Positions 33,690-42,878 of a stretch of 64,000 nt of DNA are shown one piece after another. The stretch is from Flectobacillus major DSM 103. Lineage in GTDB: Bacteria > Bacteroidota > Bacteroidia > Cytophagales > Spirosomataceae. The stretch is from NCBI RefSeq assembly GCF_000427405.1, contig NZ_KE386491.1:1037001-1101000 (forward strand). Direction: 5' to 3'. The notes beneath the pieces are model-generated. The model did not search any database, was not told the DNA's origin, and saw only the letters and a list, made by a program, of their open reading frames with translations. The translations under genes and the position numbers were made by a program. Positions within the stretch are counted from its first letter, which is position 1. Each line of letters starts with the position of its first letter.

Positions 33690-34677
33690 GGTCTTGTAGA
33701 TTGAATGACAAATCAAACCAGCGTTTTATTCGTAATTGGATGAGTCTTTTTAAATGAACTTCATTCAAAAAGACATTCGACCAGTTTTCGTAACGTTGGC
33801 ATTGAACACCAAGATAGAAAAAGTATATGCTTGTTGCAAATGCTTGGAGTACAGCCTTTTCTTCGGCCGAAATCTTTTGAACAGATTCATAACCTGCCAA
33901 AAAGTGCTGACATTTGCTTCTAAAAGTCTGTTCGTCGGTTTCGGTACTATAAATTTGTAAGATATAATAGCCAATATCCATACATAAATAGCCATTTCCA
34001 CAGAAGTCAAAATCAAAAATAGTGATTTGGTCTTGGGCTATATTGAGGTTATCAAACCAAATATCGAGGTGAACAATACCTCTGCGTAGTCCATGGGTAG
34101 GTAGATTGTCAAAAGTATGGAGGAGTATTTGTTGGGTAGTTCTTAAAAACTGCATTTCGTCGGTATCTTCCGACAAAAAACGTTCCGTTTGCTGGATAGA
34201 ATTAACCAATAATACTTCGCTAGAATAAGTAACACGTTCAAGCTCTAGCGATTCGGTTACCTGATGTATTTGAGCCATCGTTTCTCCGATTTTGTAATGG
34301 ATTTCTTCTGAAAATGACAAGATTTTTTCACCCTCAGCAAACGAAAACAATACCCCAAACCTGGGTCCTTCGGGGGCATTGAAGGTTTGAATATACAGCC
34401 CCTGCAAATCGGGAATAGCAAACGAAATGGGTATTTGTTTGGCATGAAGTAAGTTTAGGAGGTTTACCTCCTCATTGATTTCGGTAATGCTTCGCCAGTT
34501 ATAACTATAAATTCTGAAAATGTATTTATGCGTGCCAGTATCTACCAAATAGGTATGATTGATGCCCGCCTTGATAAGCTGACAAACGGTATTGTTATCA
34601 AGAGAATATGGTATTGGTAAAAATGTGCTTAAATAGGCTGCATCAATAATAGAGCTGCTAACAGGTACAACGTTCAT
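33673..34677 (-). CDS. aminoglycoside phosphotransferase-like kinase
   Basis: The 334-residue protein has the APH/choline kinase fold pattern: N-terminal lobe with HKYIFRIYSYN (ATP Lys region), and the catalytic loop VHLDIWFDNLNI with His203, Asp205 and Asn210. The metal-binding motif IFDFDFCG (Asp222/Asp224) follows. It is closest in style to homoserine kinase type II/HipA-like sugar or amino-alcohol kinases rather than to antibiotic resistance enzymes; the substrate is unknown. The next gene encodes a zinc-ribbon membrane protein overlapping its end. Confidence 0.85.
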   Translation of the reverse strand: MNVVPVSSSIIDAAYLSTFLPIPYSLDNNTVCQLIKAGINHTYLVDTGTHKYIFRIYSYNWRSITEINEEVNLLNLLHAKQIPISFAIPDLQGLYIQTFNAPEGPRFGVLFSFAEGEKILSFSEEIHYKIGETMAQIHQVTESLELERVTYSSEVLLVNSIQQTERFLSEDTDEMQFLRTTQQILLHTFDNLPTHGLRRGIVHLDIWFDNLNIAQDQITIFDFDFCGNGYLCMDIGYYILQIYSTETDEQTFRSKCQHFLAGYESVQKISAEEKAVLQAFATSIYFFYLGVQCQRYENWSNVFLNEVHLKRLIQLRIKRWFDLSFNLQDHGAKQ

Positions 34678-34961
34678 GGAGGATAGTTGGTTGACAAAAG
34701 ATTAGAGTAAAAAAAGCTTGCAAAGGTAAGGAATATCAAGTAAAAAAGGCTTTTCTAGTATTGTAATTTTTCTAGGTATTATGAGCTTATCAACAAAGTA
34801 TTACGCCTGCTTTTAGTCTGTTTCAAATGAAAAATTGAATTTTTATCAGGAAAATCCTATAGAAGATTAAAATTTATGATTTTTTTTAGGAATATATTAA
34901 ACTAAACGCTTACATTGTGTTCCAAGATGTCATTATTAAGCGTAATAGCCGGTATTCGGAT

Positions 34962-35315
34962 ATGTTGAAATTCCTGAAAATTTCATTTATTCTTCTTTTT
35001 GCTAGTTTGAAAGTGGCGGCTATTACGGCCGTTTCTGTAGAACACAAGCAGGGGAATCTTGTGAAGAAATTTTGGGTAAGTGCAGCAACCCACGCCCACA
35101 AAGGCTATTATGGCGAAGAATCCCTCAAAGAATCGGAGGAAACCGAAGAGGATAGCCAAGACGATGTAAAGCCTTTTTGGGGATTTACGTCTTACCCTTC
35201 GTTATTTACAATCTCTACATTAGTAGTACCTCATAACTTTGTACATCCTTGTACAAGCTCTTTATTCCTTTCTTGCAAGCAGCTTTGTGTGCTTTATCGA
35301 AATTTCAGACTATGA
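34962..35315 (+). CDS. small secreted hypothetical protein upstream of dabA
   Basis: The start at 34962 gives a good signal peptide (MLKFLKISFILLFASLKVAA); an upstream GTG at 34917 is possible but unsupported. The mature part is about 98 residues, with an acidic stretch (EESLKESEETEEDSQDD) and a hydrophobic, Cys-containing C-terminal part ending LYRNFRL. I recognise no family. It lies 237 bases before dabA on the same strand, so it may be linked to the carbon uptake genes or be independent. Confidence 0.5.
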   Translation: MLKFLKISFILLFASLKVAAITAVSVEHKQGNLVKKFWVSAATHAHKGYYGEESLKESEETEEDSQDDVKPFWGFTSYPSLFTISTLVVPHNFVHPCTSSLFLSCKQLCVLYRNFRL

Positions 35316-35552
35316 CCTGGTGTGTCCTAATAAGCGTATATAGACTTTGTCGTATACAGTAATATGGATACCTTTTTCTTGCTCAAGTATTTTCTAATAA
35401 ATACGTATTTTTTGATGAATTAGCTAGGTTATTTATAGCCTATATTGTATTGTTATATGCTTGATTATCAGTATTTTCAACTGAAAAGCCCTATTGTATT
35501 AGACCCACATCACTATTATCATTTGTAAAGCATTAGTAAACATATATTTGAG

Positions 35553-38051
35553 ATGAAAAAACAATTAGTTGTATTCGATGAACATCATGTGTTACACGAT
35601 ATCAAACATTTTTTGCCAGCACAAGCCCCTCTAAAGGATTTTGTACACCATAATACACTTCATGCTTTTCAACATTTGAAGTTTTATCAGGCCATCAGAA
35701 ATGCTTCCGAAATATTTGGTTATAAAGTATCTCTTTCTCTTGGCGAGTTCCGTACATTGTTTGAAGAAAATAGAATCAGAGAAGATATATTGGAAAATGT
35801 GCTGATAGAAAATAAAGGTATATCGCAATTAGCAAAGTGGAAAGAAAGACTACTATCAAAGACGTATAATGACCACCATTTGCCAAGAATTGGTTATGTA
35901 AGGTCGTACTGGAAAAAATCGTACCACCTTGATTTAGATTCTGTAGTTCATCCAAAATTATTTAGAATATTATGTAGTTACCTTGATCAAGGAATTGCTA
36001 TCTGGAGCTTCCCTGTTCGTAATCAAGGTTTTTTGAATGCCATTATTGAAATGGAGCGAAATAGCTTTACCAGCTTTTTCAAAACCCCCAGAGCTAAAAA
36101 ATTACTCCTAAATACCCAACCACAGATTACCGACTTGCTCAAGATTTTGATTGGCGACGAGGCTTTATTTGAACATTATTTGTACGACCAGCAGTTTGCT
36201 CATCCAGGTTGGTCGGGTATGATTTCGGCTGTAGAAACTCAGCCCGAAACCTTATTAGATACCAAACAGGTTTCGTTGCATGACCTGATTATTTTGGAGC
36301 TATTGCTTGAAATCGATGCTATAGATGCTCAGTTTGGTACAGACTGGACTCCACTTGGTAACAAAATCGGGCATAAACCCACGGCTTTGTTTGCCGAGGT
36401 AGAAGAAACCGAACTCAGCGAAGTATTAAGGCTTTGGCAAACTGCTTTTGAATGGACCTATTACGATCAAGTATTGGCGGGGCTTCAAATGGAAAAAGTA
36501 GGAGCGAAGAAGGCAGGCCCCAAAACCTTTCAGGCTATGTTTTGTATCGACGACCGTGAGTGCTCTATTCGTCGTCATTTTGAAACACAAGACCCTCATT
36601 GTGAAACTTTCGGAACGCCAGGGTTTTTTGGGGTAGAGTTTTACTATCAGCCCGAAGACGGTAAGTTCTATACAAAAGTGTGTCCTGTACCAGTAAAACC
36701 TAAGTTTTTGGTAAAAGAAATCGGCTCGACTAACAAACGCCCTAAAGATGTTCATTTTACCAAACACTCTCATTCGTTTTATGGCGGTTGGTTGATTTCA
36801 CAAACTTTGGGTTTTTGGTCGGCCATGAAGTTATTTATCAATATTTTCCGACCGTCGATGAGTCCTGCTACGGCATCGTCGTTGAAGCACATGGATAGGT
36901 TCTCAAAACTTACGATTGATTACGAACGGCTCAAAGAACAGGAAAATGGCTTGCAAGTTGGCTTTATGCTAGACGAAATGGTACAACGTGTAGAGGGTTT
37001 ACTAAAAAGTATTGGCTTGGTAAAAGACTTTGCTCCGATTGTATATGCTATTGGGCATGGCTCTAGTAGTGTCAATAATCCTCATTATGCCGCCTACGAT
37101 TGTGGTGCATGTAGTGGACGAGCGGGTTCGGTAAACGCCCGTGTGATTTCGTCGATGGCCAATAATCCTCAAGTACGAGAAGAGTTACGCAAAAGAGGAA
37201 TTGATATTCCTGATACAACACAGTTTTTGGGGGGCTTGCACGATACCACCCGCGATGATATTATTTTCTTTGACGAGGAATCGCTGTCGCCAGCCAATTT
37301 AGCTCAGCACAAAAAGAATCTTATTGCGATTGATAAGGCAACAGATTTTAATGCCAAAGAACGTTCACGACGTTTTGAGTCGATAGATACCACACAAAAT
37401 GAAGTTAAAATTCATGAGTTGATCAGACAACGTTCGGTGTCGTTATTTGAGCCACGTCCTGAACTTAATCATGCTACCAATGCTTTGTGTATTATTGGTA
37501 AAAGGGAGCTATCGAAGGGCTTATTTTTAGACAGAAGGTCGTTTTTGAACTCTTACGACTATACTATCGACCCCGACGGCAACGCTTTATTCAGTATTCT
37601 GAAAGCCGCTGCTCCTGTTTGTGGAGGTATTAATTTGGAGTATTATTTTTCAAGAGTAGATAATCAAAAATTAGGTGCAGGTACAAAACTGCCTCATAAC
37701 GTAATGGGCTTGTTTGGGGTAGCCAATGGTATTGATGGTGATTTACGCCCTGGCTTGCCAAGCCAGATGATAGAAGTACACGACCCCGTTCGGATGTTGA
37801 TTATTGTAGAACATTATAATGAAGTGGTGCTAAAAACCATTCAGAAAGCCCAAGAAACATACGAATGGTTTGAGAATGATTGGCTGAATTTGGTAACGGT
37901 ACATCCTACTACCAAAGCACTATCGGTATTCAAGAATGGTACATTTGAGCCATATACTCCTATTACCAAATCTTTAGAAACCGTCAATGATATTATGCCA
38001 TTGATAGAATCGCATCAAACTAATTTTCCTGTTTATTTAATCAACTCGTAA
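35553..38051 (+). CDS. dabA: DabA, inorganic carbon uptake subunit (DUF2309)
   Basis: The 832-residue protein is a full-length DUF2309/DabA. The beta-carbonic-anhydrase-like zinc site is intact: Cys331 and Asp333 in MFCIDDRE, His502 in AIGHGSS and Cys517 in YDCGACSG, with the same spacings (2 and 15) as the ligands described for the Halothiobacillus DabA. The family hydrates CO2 in one direction, driven by a cation gradient through the membrane partner DabB, so that bicarbonate accumulates in the cytoplasm. The dabB gene follows after 86 bases. Confidence 0.95.
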   Translation: MKKQLVVFDEHHVLHDIKHFLPAQAPLKDFVHHNTLHAFQHLKFYQAIRNASEIFGYKVSLSLGEFRTLFEENRIREDILENVLIENKGISQLAKWKERLLSKTYNDHHLPRIGYVRSYWKKSYHLDLDSVVHPKLFRILCSYLDQGIAIWSFPVRNQGFLNAIIEMERNSFTSFFKTPRAKKLLLNTQPQITDLLKILIGDEALFEHYLYDQQFAHPGWSGMISAVETQPETLLDTKQVSLHDLIILELLLEIDAIDAQFGTDWTPLGNKIGHKPTALFAEVEETELSEVLRLWQTAFEWTYYDQVLAGLQMEKVGAKKAGPKTFQAMFCIDDRECSIRRHFETQDPHCETFGTPGFFGVEFYYQPEDGKFYTKVCPVPVKPKFLVKEIGSTNKRPKDVHFTKHSHSFYGGWLISQTLGFWSAMKLFINIFRPSMSPATASSLKHMDRFSKLTIDYERLKEQENGLQVGFMLDEMVQRVEGLLKSIGLVKDFAPIVYAIGHGSSSVNNPHYAAYDCGACSGRAGSVNARVISSMANNPQVREELRKRGIDIPDTTQFLGGLHDTTRDDIIFFDEESLSPANLAQHKKNLIAIDKATDFNAKERSRRFESIDTTQNEVKIHELIRQRSVSLFEPRPELNHATNALCIIGKRELSKGLFLDRRSFLNSYDYTIDPDGNALFSILKAAAPVCGGINLEYYFSRVDNQKLGAGTKLPHNVMGLFGVANGIDGDLRPGLPSQMIEVHDPVRMLIIVEHYNEVVLKTIQKAQETYEWFENDWLNLVTVHPTTKALSVFKNGTFEPYTPITKSLETVNDIMPLIESHQTNFPVYLINS

Positions 38052-38137
38052 TAACATAGGTTGGTATATACCAGAGCCACTAATTTGGTATAATTGTTTT
38101 TGACAACTATTTTGTAATTACTGTAAGCTACCTGAAT

Positions 38138-40006
38138 ATGAATTCGTTACTTCATTTTTTTATACTATTTCCGATTTTGGGCTTTGTTGTGAGCCTATTT
38201 ATTCCAGATAAAAAGGAAACCATCATCTCTGGAGCTACTTTTGGGTTTGTGGGAGCCCACTTGTTGATTTCAATAGGTTTTTTGGGCTATTGGGTATTCA
38301 ACGGAGCCCCAACACTCAACCAAAAAGACATAGTTCTTTTCAAAACCGAAGGCTATGAGTTTTTTGTGGATTTTCTTTTTGATAGAATTACAGCCGTGTA
38401 TCTTTTTGTAGGGGCATTGCTTACGTTTTTGGTAACACTTTACAGCCGCTATTACCTTCACCGCGAGGCAGGATACAAGCGTTTTTTCAATACTATCTTG
38501 TTTTTTTATATAGGTTATAACATCGCTATTTTTTCGGGTAATTTAGAAACGCTCTTTATTGGGTGGGAAATTTTAGGAATCTCGTCTTTTCTATTAATTG
38601 CCTTTTACCGTGAGCGTTATTTGCCTGTCAAAAATGCGGTAAAAGTATTTTCAATTTATAGAATTGGCGACGTTGGGTTGATTTTGGCCATGTGGGCTAG
38701 TCATCATCTTTGGCATGAAAATATTACTTTTTTAAAACTAAGCAATTATGAGTTAGTCCACGAACACTTGCAGTCGCATAGTGTAATGGGGGTATTTATA
38801 TCGTTGATGATTTTGGTTTCGGCCGCTGCCAAATCGGCTCAGTTGCCATTTTCTTCATGGTTACCACGTGCTATGGAAGGCCCAACACCATCGTCTGCTA
38901 TTTTTTATGGGTCGCTGTCGGTACATTTGGGCGTATTTATTTTGTTAAGAACTTTTCCTTTTTGGGAACATCAGCTTTCGGTAAGAATTATTATTGGACT
39001 GTTAGGATTGGTAACGAGTGTGATTACAACTGGGATAGCAAGAGTACAGTCGTCGGTAAAAAGCCAGATTGCGTATTCGTCTATTTCGCAGATTGGATTG
39101 ATTTTTATAGAAATTGCTCTTGGTTTTGAAAACTTAGCGTTGTTCCATTTTGCAGGAAATGCTTTTTTAAGAACCTATCAATTGTTGGTGTCGCCGTCGG
39201 TGGTAAGTTATTTGATCAGAGAACAATTTTATAATTTCTCGCCACGCAAACGCTCTATCGAAGACTCTTTTCCAAGAAGGTTGGCTAATACTTTTTATAT
39301 ATTGTGTTTGAACGAGTGGAATTTAGATTCGTTGATGTACAAAGTATTGTGGAACCCATTGAAACAAATAGGAGCAAAATTAAATTTCTTGAATCTCAAT
39401 CGTGTGGTATTGTTTTTTATACCTGCGTACTTGATAGGTTTGTTGAGTTTATTGAACAAAAGCCTTATTCCTGTCAATATACAGCCCTATTTACCAATAT
39501 TATTTGCTTTATTGGGTTTAATCATGGTGCTAAAATCATTTACAGAGCGAAGAAAAACACAGATGAGCTGGGTAATGGTAGCGATGAACCACTTTTGGGT
39601 GGCTTTGTCGGTATCGTTCAACGAGCAGTACAAATTTGATGAGGTTGTATGGTATCTGAGTGGTGTTGTTATAGCCAGTGCTATTGGGTATTGGTGTTTG
39701 AGCCGTTTGAAAGGATTCGAGCAAAATATCGACCTGAATCGTTTTCATGGGCATTCGTACAAACATCCCAAAATTGCTTTTGTCTTTTTATTAGCTTGTT
39801 TGGGTGTCTCTGGATTTCCGATTTCGCCAACATTTATTGGTGAAGACCTAATATTTAGCCATATTCACGAAGACCAGATCGTGTTGGCATCATTTACAGC
39901 CCTGAGTTTGATTGTAGATGGTTTGGCTATTATTAGGATTTATGCAAGGGTATTTTTGGGCCCACACGCCAAGTCGCCGTACGAAATGGCTTACAGGTCG
40001 TCGTAG
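38138..40006 (+). CDS. dabB: DabB, NuoL-like membrane subunit of inorganic carbon uptake
   Basis: The 622-residue protein is a NADH dehydrogenase subunit 5-like membrane protein with about fourteen or more spans. Typical proton-channel residues lie in GWEILGISSFLLIAFYRER and in AAKSAQLPFSSWLPRAMEGP, the conserved Lys and Pro of antiporter-like subunits. Directly after dabA, it is the DabB partner, feeding proton or sodium flow to DabA. No other complex I genes are nearby, which argues against a respiratory role. A strong terminator follows. Confidence 0.94.
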   Translation: MNSLLHFFILFPILGFVVSLFIPDKKETIISGATFGFVGAHLLISIGFLGYWVFNGAPTLNQKDIVLFKTEGYEFFVDFLFDRITAVYLFVGALLTFLVTLYSRYYLHREAGYKRFFNTILFFYIGYNIAIFSGNLETLFIGWEILGISSFLLIAFYRERYLPVKNAVKVFSIYRIGDVGLILAMWASHHLWHENITFLKLSNYELVHEHLQSHSVMGVFISLMILVSAAAKSAQLPFSSWLPRAMEGPTPSSAIFYGSLSVHLGVFILLRTFPFWEHQLSVRIIIGLLGLVTSVITTGIARVQSSVKSQIAYSSISQIGLIFIEIALGFENLALFHFAGNAFLRTYQLLVSPSVVSYLIREQFYNFSPRKRSIEDSFPRRLANTFYILCLNEWNLDSLMYKVLWNPLKQIGAKLNFLNLNRVVLFFIPAYLIGLLSLLNKSLIPVNIQPYLPILFALLGLIMVLKSFTERRKTQMSWVMVAMNHFWVALSVSFNEQYKFDEVVWYLSGVVIASAIGYWCLSRLKGFEQNIDLNRFHGHSYKHPKIAFVFLLACLGVSGFPISPTFIGEDLIFSHIHEDQIVLASFTALSLIVDGLAIIRIYARVFLGPHAKSPYEMAYRSS

Positions 40007-40054
40007 GATAAAAATAGTAAAAATATACAGTTGGAAATGTATGATGGAATTGCT

Positions 40055-40085
40055 AAAGCTACCAAGATTTACTTGGTAGCTTTTT
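40055..40085 (+). terminator. terminator of the dabAB transcript
   Basis: AAAGCTACCAAG (40055-40066) pairs perfectly with CTTGGTAGCTTT (40072-40083) around the loop ATTTA, followed by more T residues. Confidence 0.92.
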
Positions 40086-40166
40086 GATTTTTGGATGTCC
40101 AGATACTAACTTAATAAGGCCAGAATACTAATATTGAGGCTACTTTCAGTTAAATTGCACATTCTA

Positions 40167-40199
40167 TTGTGCGATAGTGTAGTTGATTTGTTATTTTTG
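40167..40199 (+). promoter_or_regulatory. promoter candidate giving a near-leaderless polysaccharide transcript
   Basis: TATTTTTG (40192-40199) matches TAnnTTTG and is only six bases before the ATG of the polymerase-like gene; TTG at 40167-40169 lies 22 bases upstream. Transcription would start at or next to the start codon. Confidence 0.35.
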
Positions 40200-40204
40200 T
40201 AGAG

Positions 40205-41533
40205 ATGAAGCTATTTGATTTTAAATATAGTCGCCAATTTATAGGCATTTTTTTGGTATTTATGGGCACACCTTTATTGTATTTCTTTAAGGAAGTACTA
40301 GGGTTTGGGGGCTCTTCTACATTTACGGTATTAGGTTTTTTTGCGGGTTTTGCCTTGATGCTTTCCAAAGACGTCTTTAGCAAATTTTACCGGCCTAACG
40401 TTCCATTATTTAGGCTAGCCGCTATTTTTACGGGTATATCGCTTATTTATTTCTTCGCTTACAACGATGTGTATAGCGATAGCTACTTAGTAATGCGAGA
40501 TTCGGGAAATTATTTGTTTATATTCATTTTCTTTTATTTGCTCTTGACCGTTCCCAACGAGGTAAAAGACTATTTTTTGCCTATCGTAGTGGTGCTTACT
40601 TTTATAGGTAGTGTTTGTTTGATTTATTCGATTGCTACTAATCCCTATTTTATTTTAGGACAGCGTGCCACGGTGGTATTTGGCGATGGTACTACCACTA
40701 CAAGCGGCAACCCACACGTATATGCCCGAAACGCCTTTGCTGGAATATTTGCCTCTTACTTTATGTTCCAGTCGAAAAATCTCTTGTGGAAACTCTTCTG
40801 TGCGGTCAATATACTTTTATCGGCGGTGGTTTTGATTTTGGCACAAGCTCGTTCTATTTTGTTGTCATTTATGATAGCAGTGGCTCTTTTCTGCTACTAT
40901 AATATATCGGGCAAAGCCCTCAAATCGGCAATTTCGGGTTTGTTTAAGCCCAAAAACTTTTTGATTTTCATGGCTATAATTGGAGCTGTTATGTACTTCC
41001 TAAGTACACAATATAACCTTTATATGATTGTCGAAAGTTATTTTAATGCTTTTAGCGAAACCTTCGTAAAAGCATTGTTGACGGCATTTGGCTTGGCCGA
41101 TGAAAAACAAATTGACCACTCGGCATTAGGGCGTGTTGGTAATTTGGAGTATTTTAAAGAACTGATGTATTCAGAACCCTATTCGCTTATATTGGGCAAA
41201 GGGTATCGTTTTTGGTACATGGATATGCCTATAATCGAGGCTTTGCTCGATTATGGTATTATTGGCTTTTGGAGTTTCGGTATGATGAATTTACTTATTT
41301 TTAGAGAGTGCCTCCGAGCTATGAAGGCCAAAGACAATGTTTTTACGATGTTTTTAGCCTATTTCTATATTACCTATTTTGTAGGGCTTTTTACAGGAGG
41401 ACGACCCAACGATACACCTTATTGGTTTGTTTTTGCCGTAATGATTCGTTTTATGGGCATCAAATATCTTGATTTATTACCTAAATCTATTTCAACCAAA
41501 CCCGAATCTTCTAGCCCTGTAGCCGAGTCTTAG
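40205..41533 (+). CDS. O-antigen ligase/polymerase-like membrane protein
   Basis: The 442-residue protein is hydrophobic with about ten to twelve membrane spans and a larger extracytoplasmic loop in the second half. This contains VGNLEYFKELMYSEPYSLILGKGYRFW, which resembles the Wzy_C/O-antigen ligase loop. It would act at the periplasmic face of the inner membrane, polymerising repeat units or ligating glycan to lipid A. It is the first gene of a plus-strand block of six glycan genes that ends with the WecA-type gene. Sequence alone cannot tell polymerase from ligase. Confidence 0.8.
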   Translation: MKLFDFKYSRQFIGIFLVFMGTPLLYFFKEVLGFGGSSTFTVLGFFAGFALMLSKDVFSKFYRPNVPLFRLAAIFTGISLIYFFAYNDVYSDSYLVMRDSGNYLFIFIFFYLLLTVPNEVKDYFLPIVVVLTFIGSVCLIYSIATNPYFILGQRATVVFGDGTTTTSGNPHVYARNAFAGIFASYFMFQSKNLLWKLFCAVNILLSAVVLILAQARSILLSFMIAVALFCYYNISGKALKSAISGLFKPKNFLIFMAIIGAVMYFLSTQYNLYMIVESYFNAFSETFVKALLTAFGLADEKQIDHSALGRVGNLEYFKELMYSEPYSLILGKGYRFWYMDMPIIEALLDYGIIGFWSFGMMNLLIFRECLRAMKAKDNVFTMFLAYFYITYFVGLFTGGRPNDTPYWFVFAVMIRFMGIKYLDLLPKSISTKPESSSPVAES

Positions 41534-41534
41534 T

Positions 41535-42698
41535 ATGAAAGTATTAATTATTCATAATCAGCTATGGGCTCATTATAAGTCGATTATATTCGATGAATTG
41601 CAGGCGATAGCTCATCAAGATAGCAACTTTGAACTACTGGTAGTTCAGATTGCCATTATTGAAAAAAGCAGAACTGCTTTAGGCAAATTTAACACTTCGA
41701 AGATTGGATACCCCTATCTGTTAATCCATGATGGTGTTTTGGAAGAAGTATCTCTACAAAAAAAGGTTATAGGTATCCTAAAAGCGATTGCGTCATTTAA
41801 GCCCGATGTAGTGAACCTGACAGGATATTATGATATTGCTTCTTGGATTGTTTTGTTGTATTGCAAAATAAAGGGTATCAAAACGATTCTTTCCAACGAG
41901 TCGACGGCTTCTGACCATCGCCGAAAAGGAATCAAAGAGTGGATAAAGTCGGTAATAGTAAGGCAATTTGATGGCTTTTTCAATTTTGGAACACAATCGG
42001 CTCAATATATGCTACAATTGGGGGCAACTCCTGAACAGCTATTGGTTAGCAAAAATTGTGTAGATAATACAACGCTCAAAGACGCTTATCAGTCGTCGTT
42101 GCCACTTCGTGAGGTGATTCAAAAGCAATTAGGTTTGGCCGAACACAATTTTATTTTTGTAGGTCGCCTTATTGCCTTCAAAAATTTAAACCGATTTATT
42201 CAGGCATTTCAAATAGCCCAACAGCAAGTTGTCAATAGCAACCAGTGGGGCATTATTATCTTGGGCGATGGTGAAGAGAAAGAGGGGCTTTTACAATATA
42301 CTCAAGAGGTATCTTGTCGGAATGTTAATTTTTTGCCAGGGGTAGTTTGGAACAGAGTTCCCGAATATTTGGCCTTGTCGGATGTGCTGGTATTGCCGAG
42401 CTATTCCGAGCCTTGGGGCTTGGTTGTCAACGAGGCTATGGCTTGTGGCTTGCCTGTATTAGTATCTAATCAGTGTGGTTGTGCTATCGACTTGGTGCAG
42501 GATGGCAAAAATGGCTTTACATTCGACCCTTATGATTTAACAGCCTTGAGTAATCTATTAGTTAAGTTTATGACTGGTACTATCGATAATAAGGCGATGG
42601 GAAAGGTTTCTGAAGAAATTATTCAGGAATATGCCCCTTCGCAAGTGGCAATTGACATGTATAGAGGATTTAAGAAAGTAAGTAAGAAGTCAAAATAA
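41535..42698 (+). CDS. glycosyltransferase, GT4 type
   Basis: The 387-residue protein has the GT-B fold pattern. The C-terminal nucleotide-sugar domain shows NFIFVGRLIAFKNLNRFIQAF, WGIIILGDGEEKEGL and the EX7E motif in PSYSEPWGLVVNEAMACGLPVL. These transferases retain the anomeric configuration and act at the cytoplasmic face on a lipid-linked or nascent chain. The donor sugar is unknown. It starts one base after the stop of the polymerase-like gene, so both are in one operon. Confidence 0.93.
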   Translation: MKVLIIHNQLWAHYKSIIFDELQAIAHQDSNFELLVVQIAIIEKSRTALGKFNTSKIGYPYLLIHDGVLEEVSLQKKVIGILKAIASFKPDVVNLTGYYDIASWIVLLYCKIKGIKTILSNESTASDHRRKGIKEWIKSVIVRQFDGFFNFGTQSAQYMLQLGATPEQLLVSKNCVDNTTLKDAYQSSLPLREVIQKQLGLAEHNFIFVGRLIAFKNLNRFIQAFQIAQQQVVNSNQWGIIILGDGEEKEGLLQYTQEVSCRNVNFLPGVVWNRVPEYLALSDVLVLPSYSEPWGLVVNEAMACGLPVLVSNQCGCAIDLVQDGKNGFTFDPYDLTALSNLLVKFMTGTIDNKAMGKVSEEIIQEYAPSQVAIDMYRGFKKVSKKSK

Positions 42699-42878
42699 AA
42701 AATCGGATTACTGGATGTTTTTACGGTACAGAGTTCTATCAAGTATTTTCTCTGTGAAAAGCCCTATGTATAATATCACTAGAAATTGTCCAGCAATAAG
42801 AATGTACATTAGTAGGTGGTTGTATTTGATTGATAATGATGCTTTTAACTACCCAATCACTAATTTACGCAATAGGTT

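Noticed and set aside
34917-34961. GTG start extending the small secreted protein by 15 residues
   Set aside because: The extension would put charged residues before a good signal peptide that begins at the ATG at 34962.
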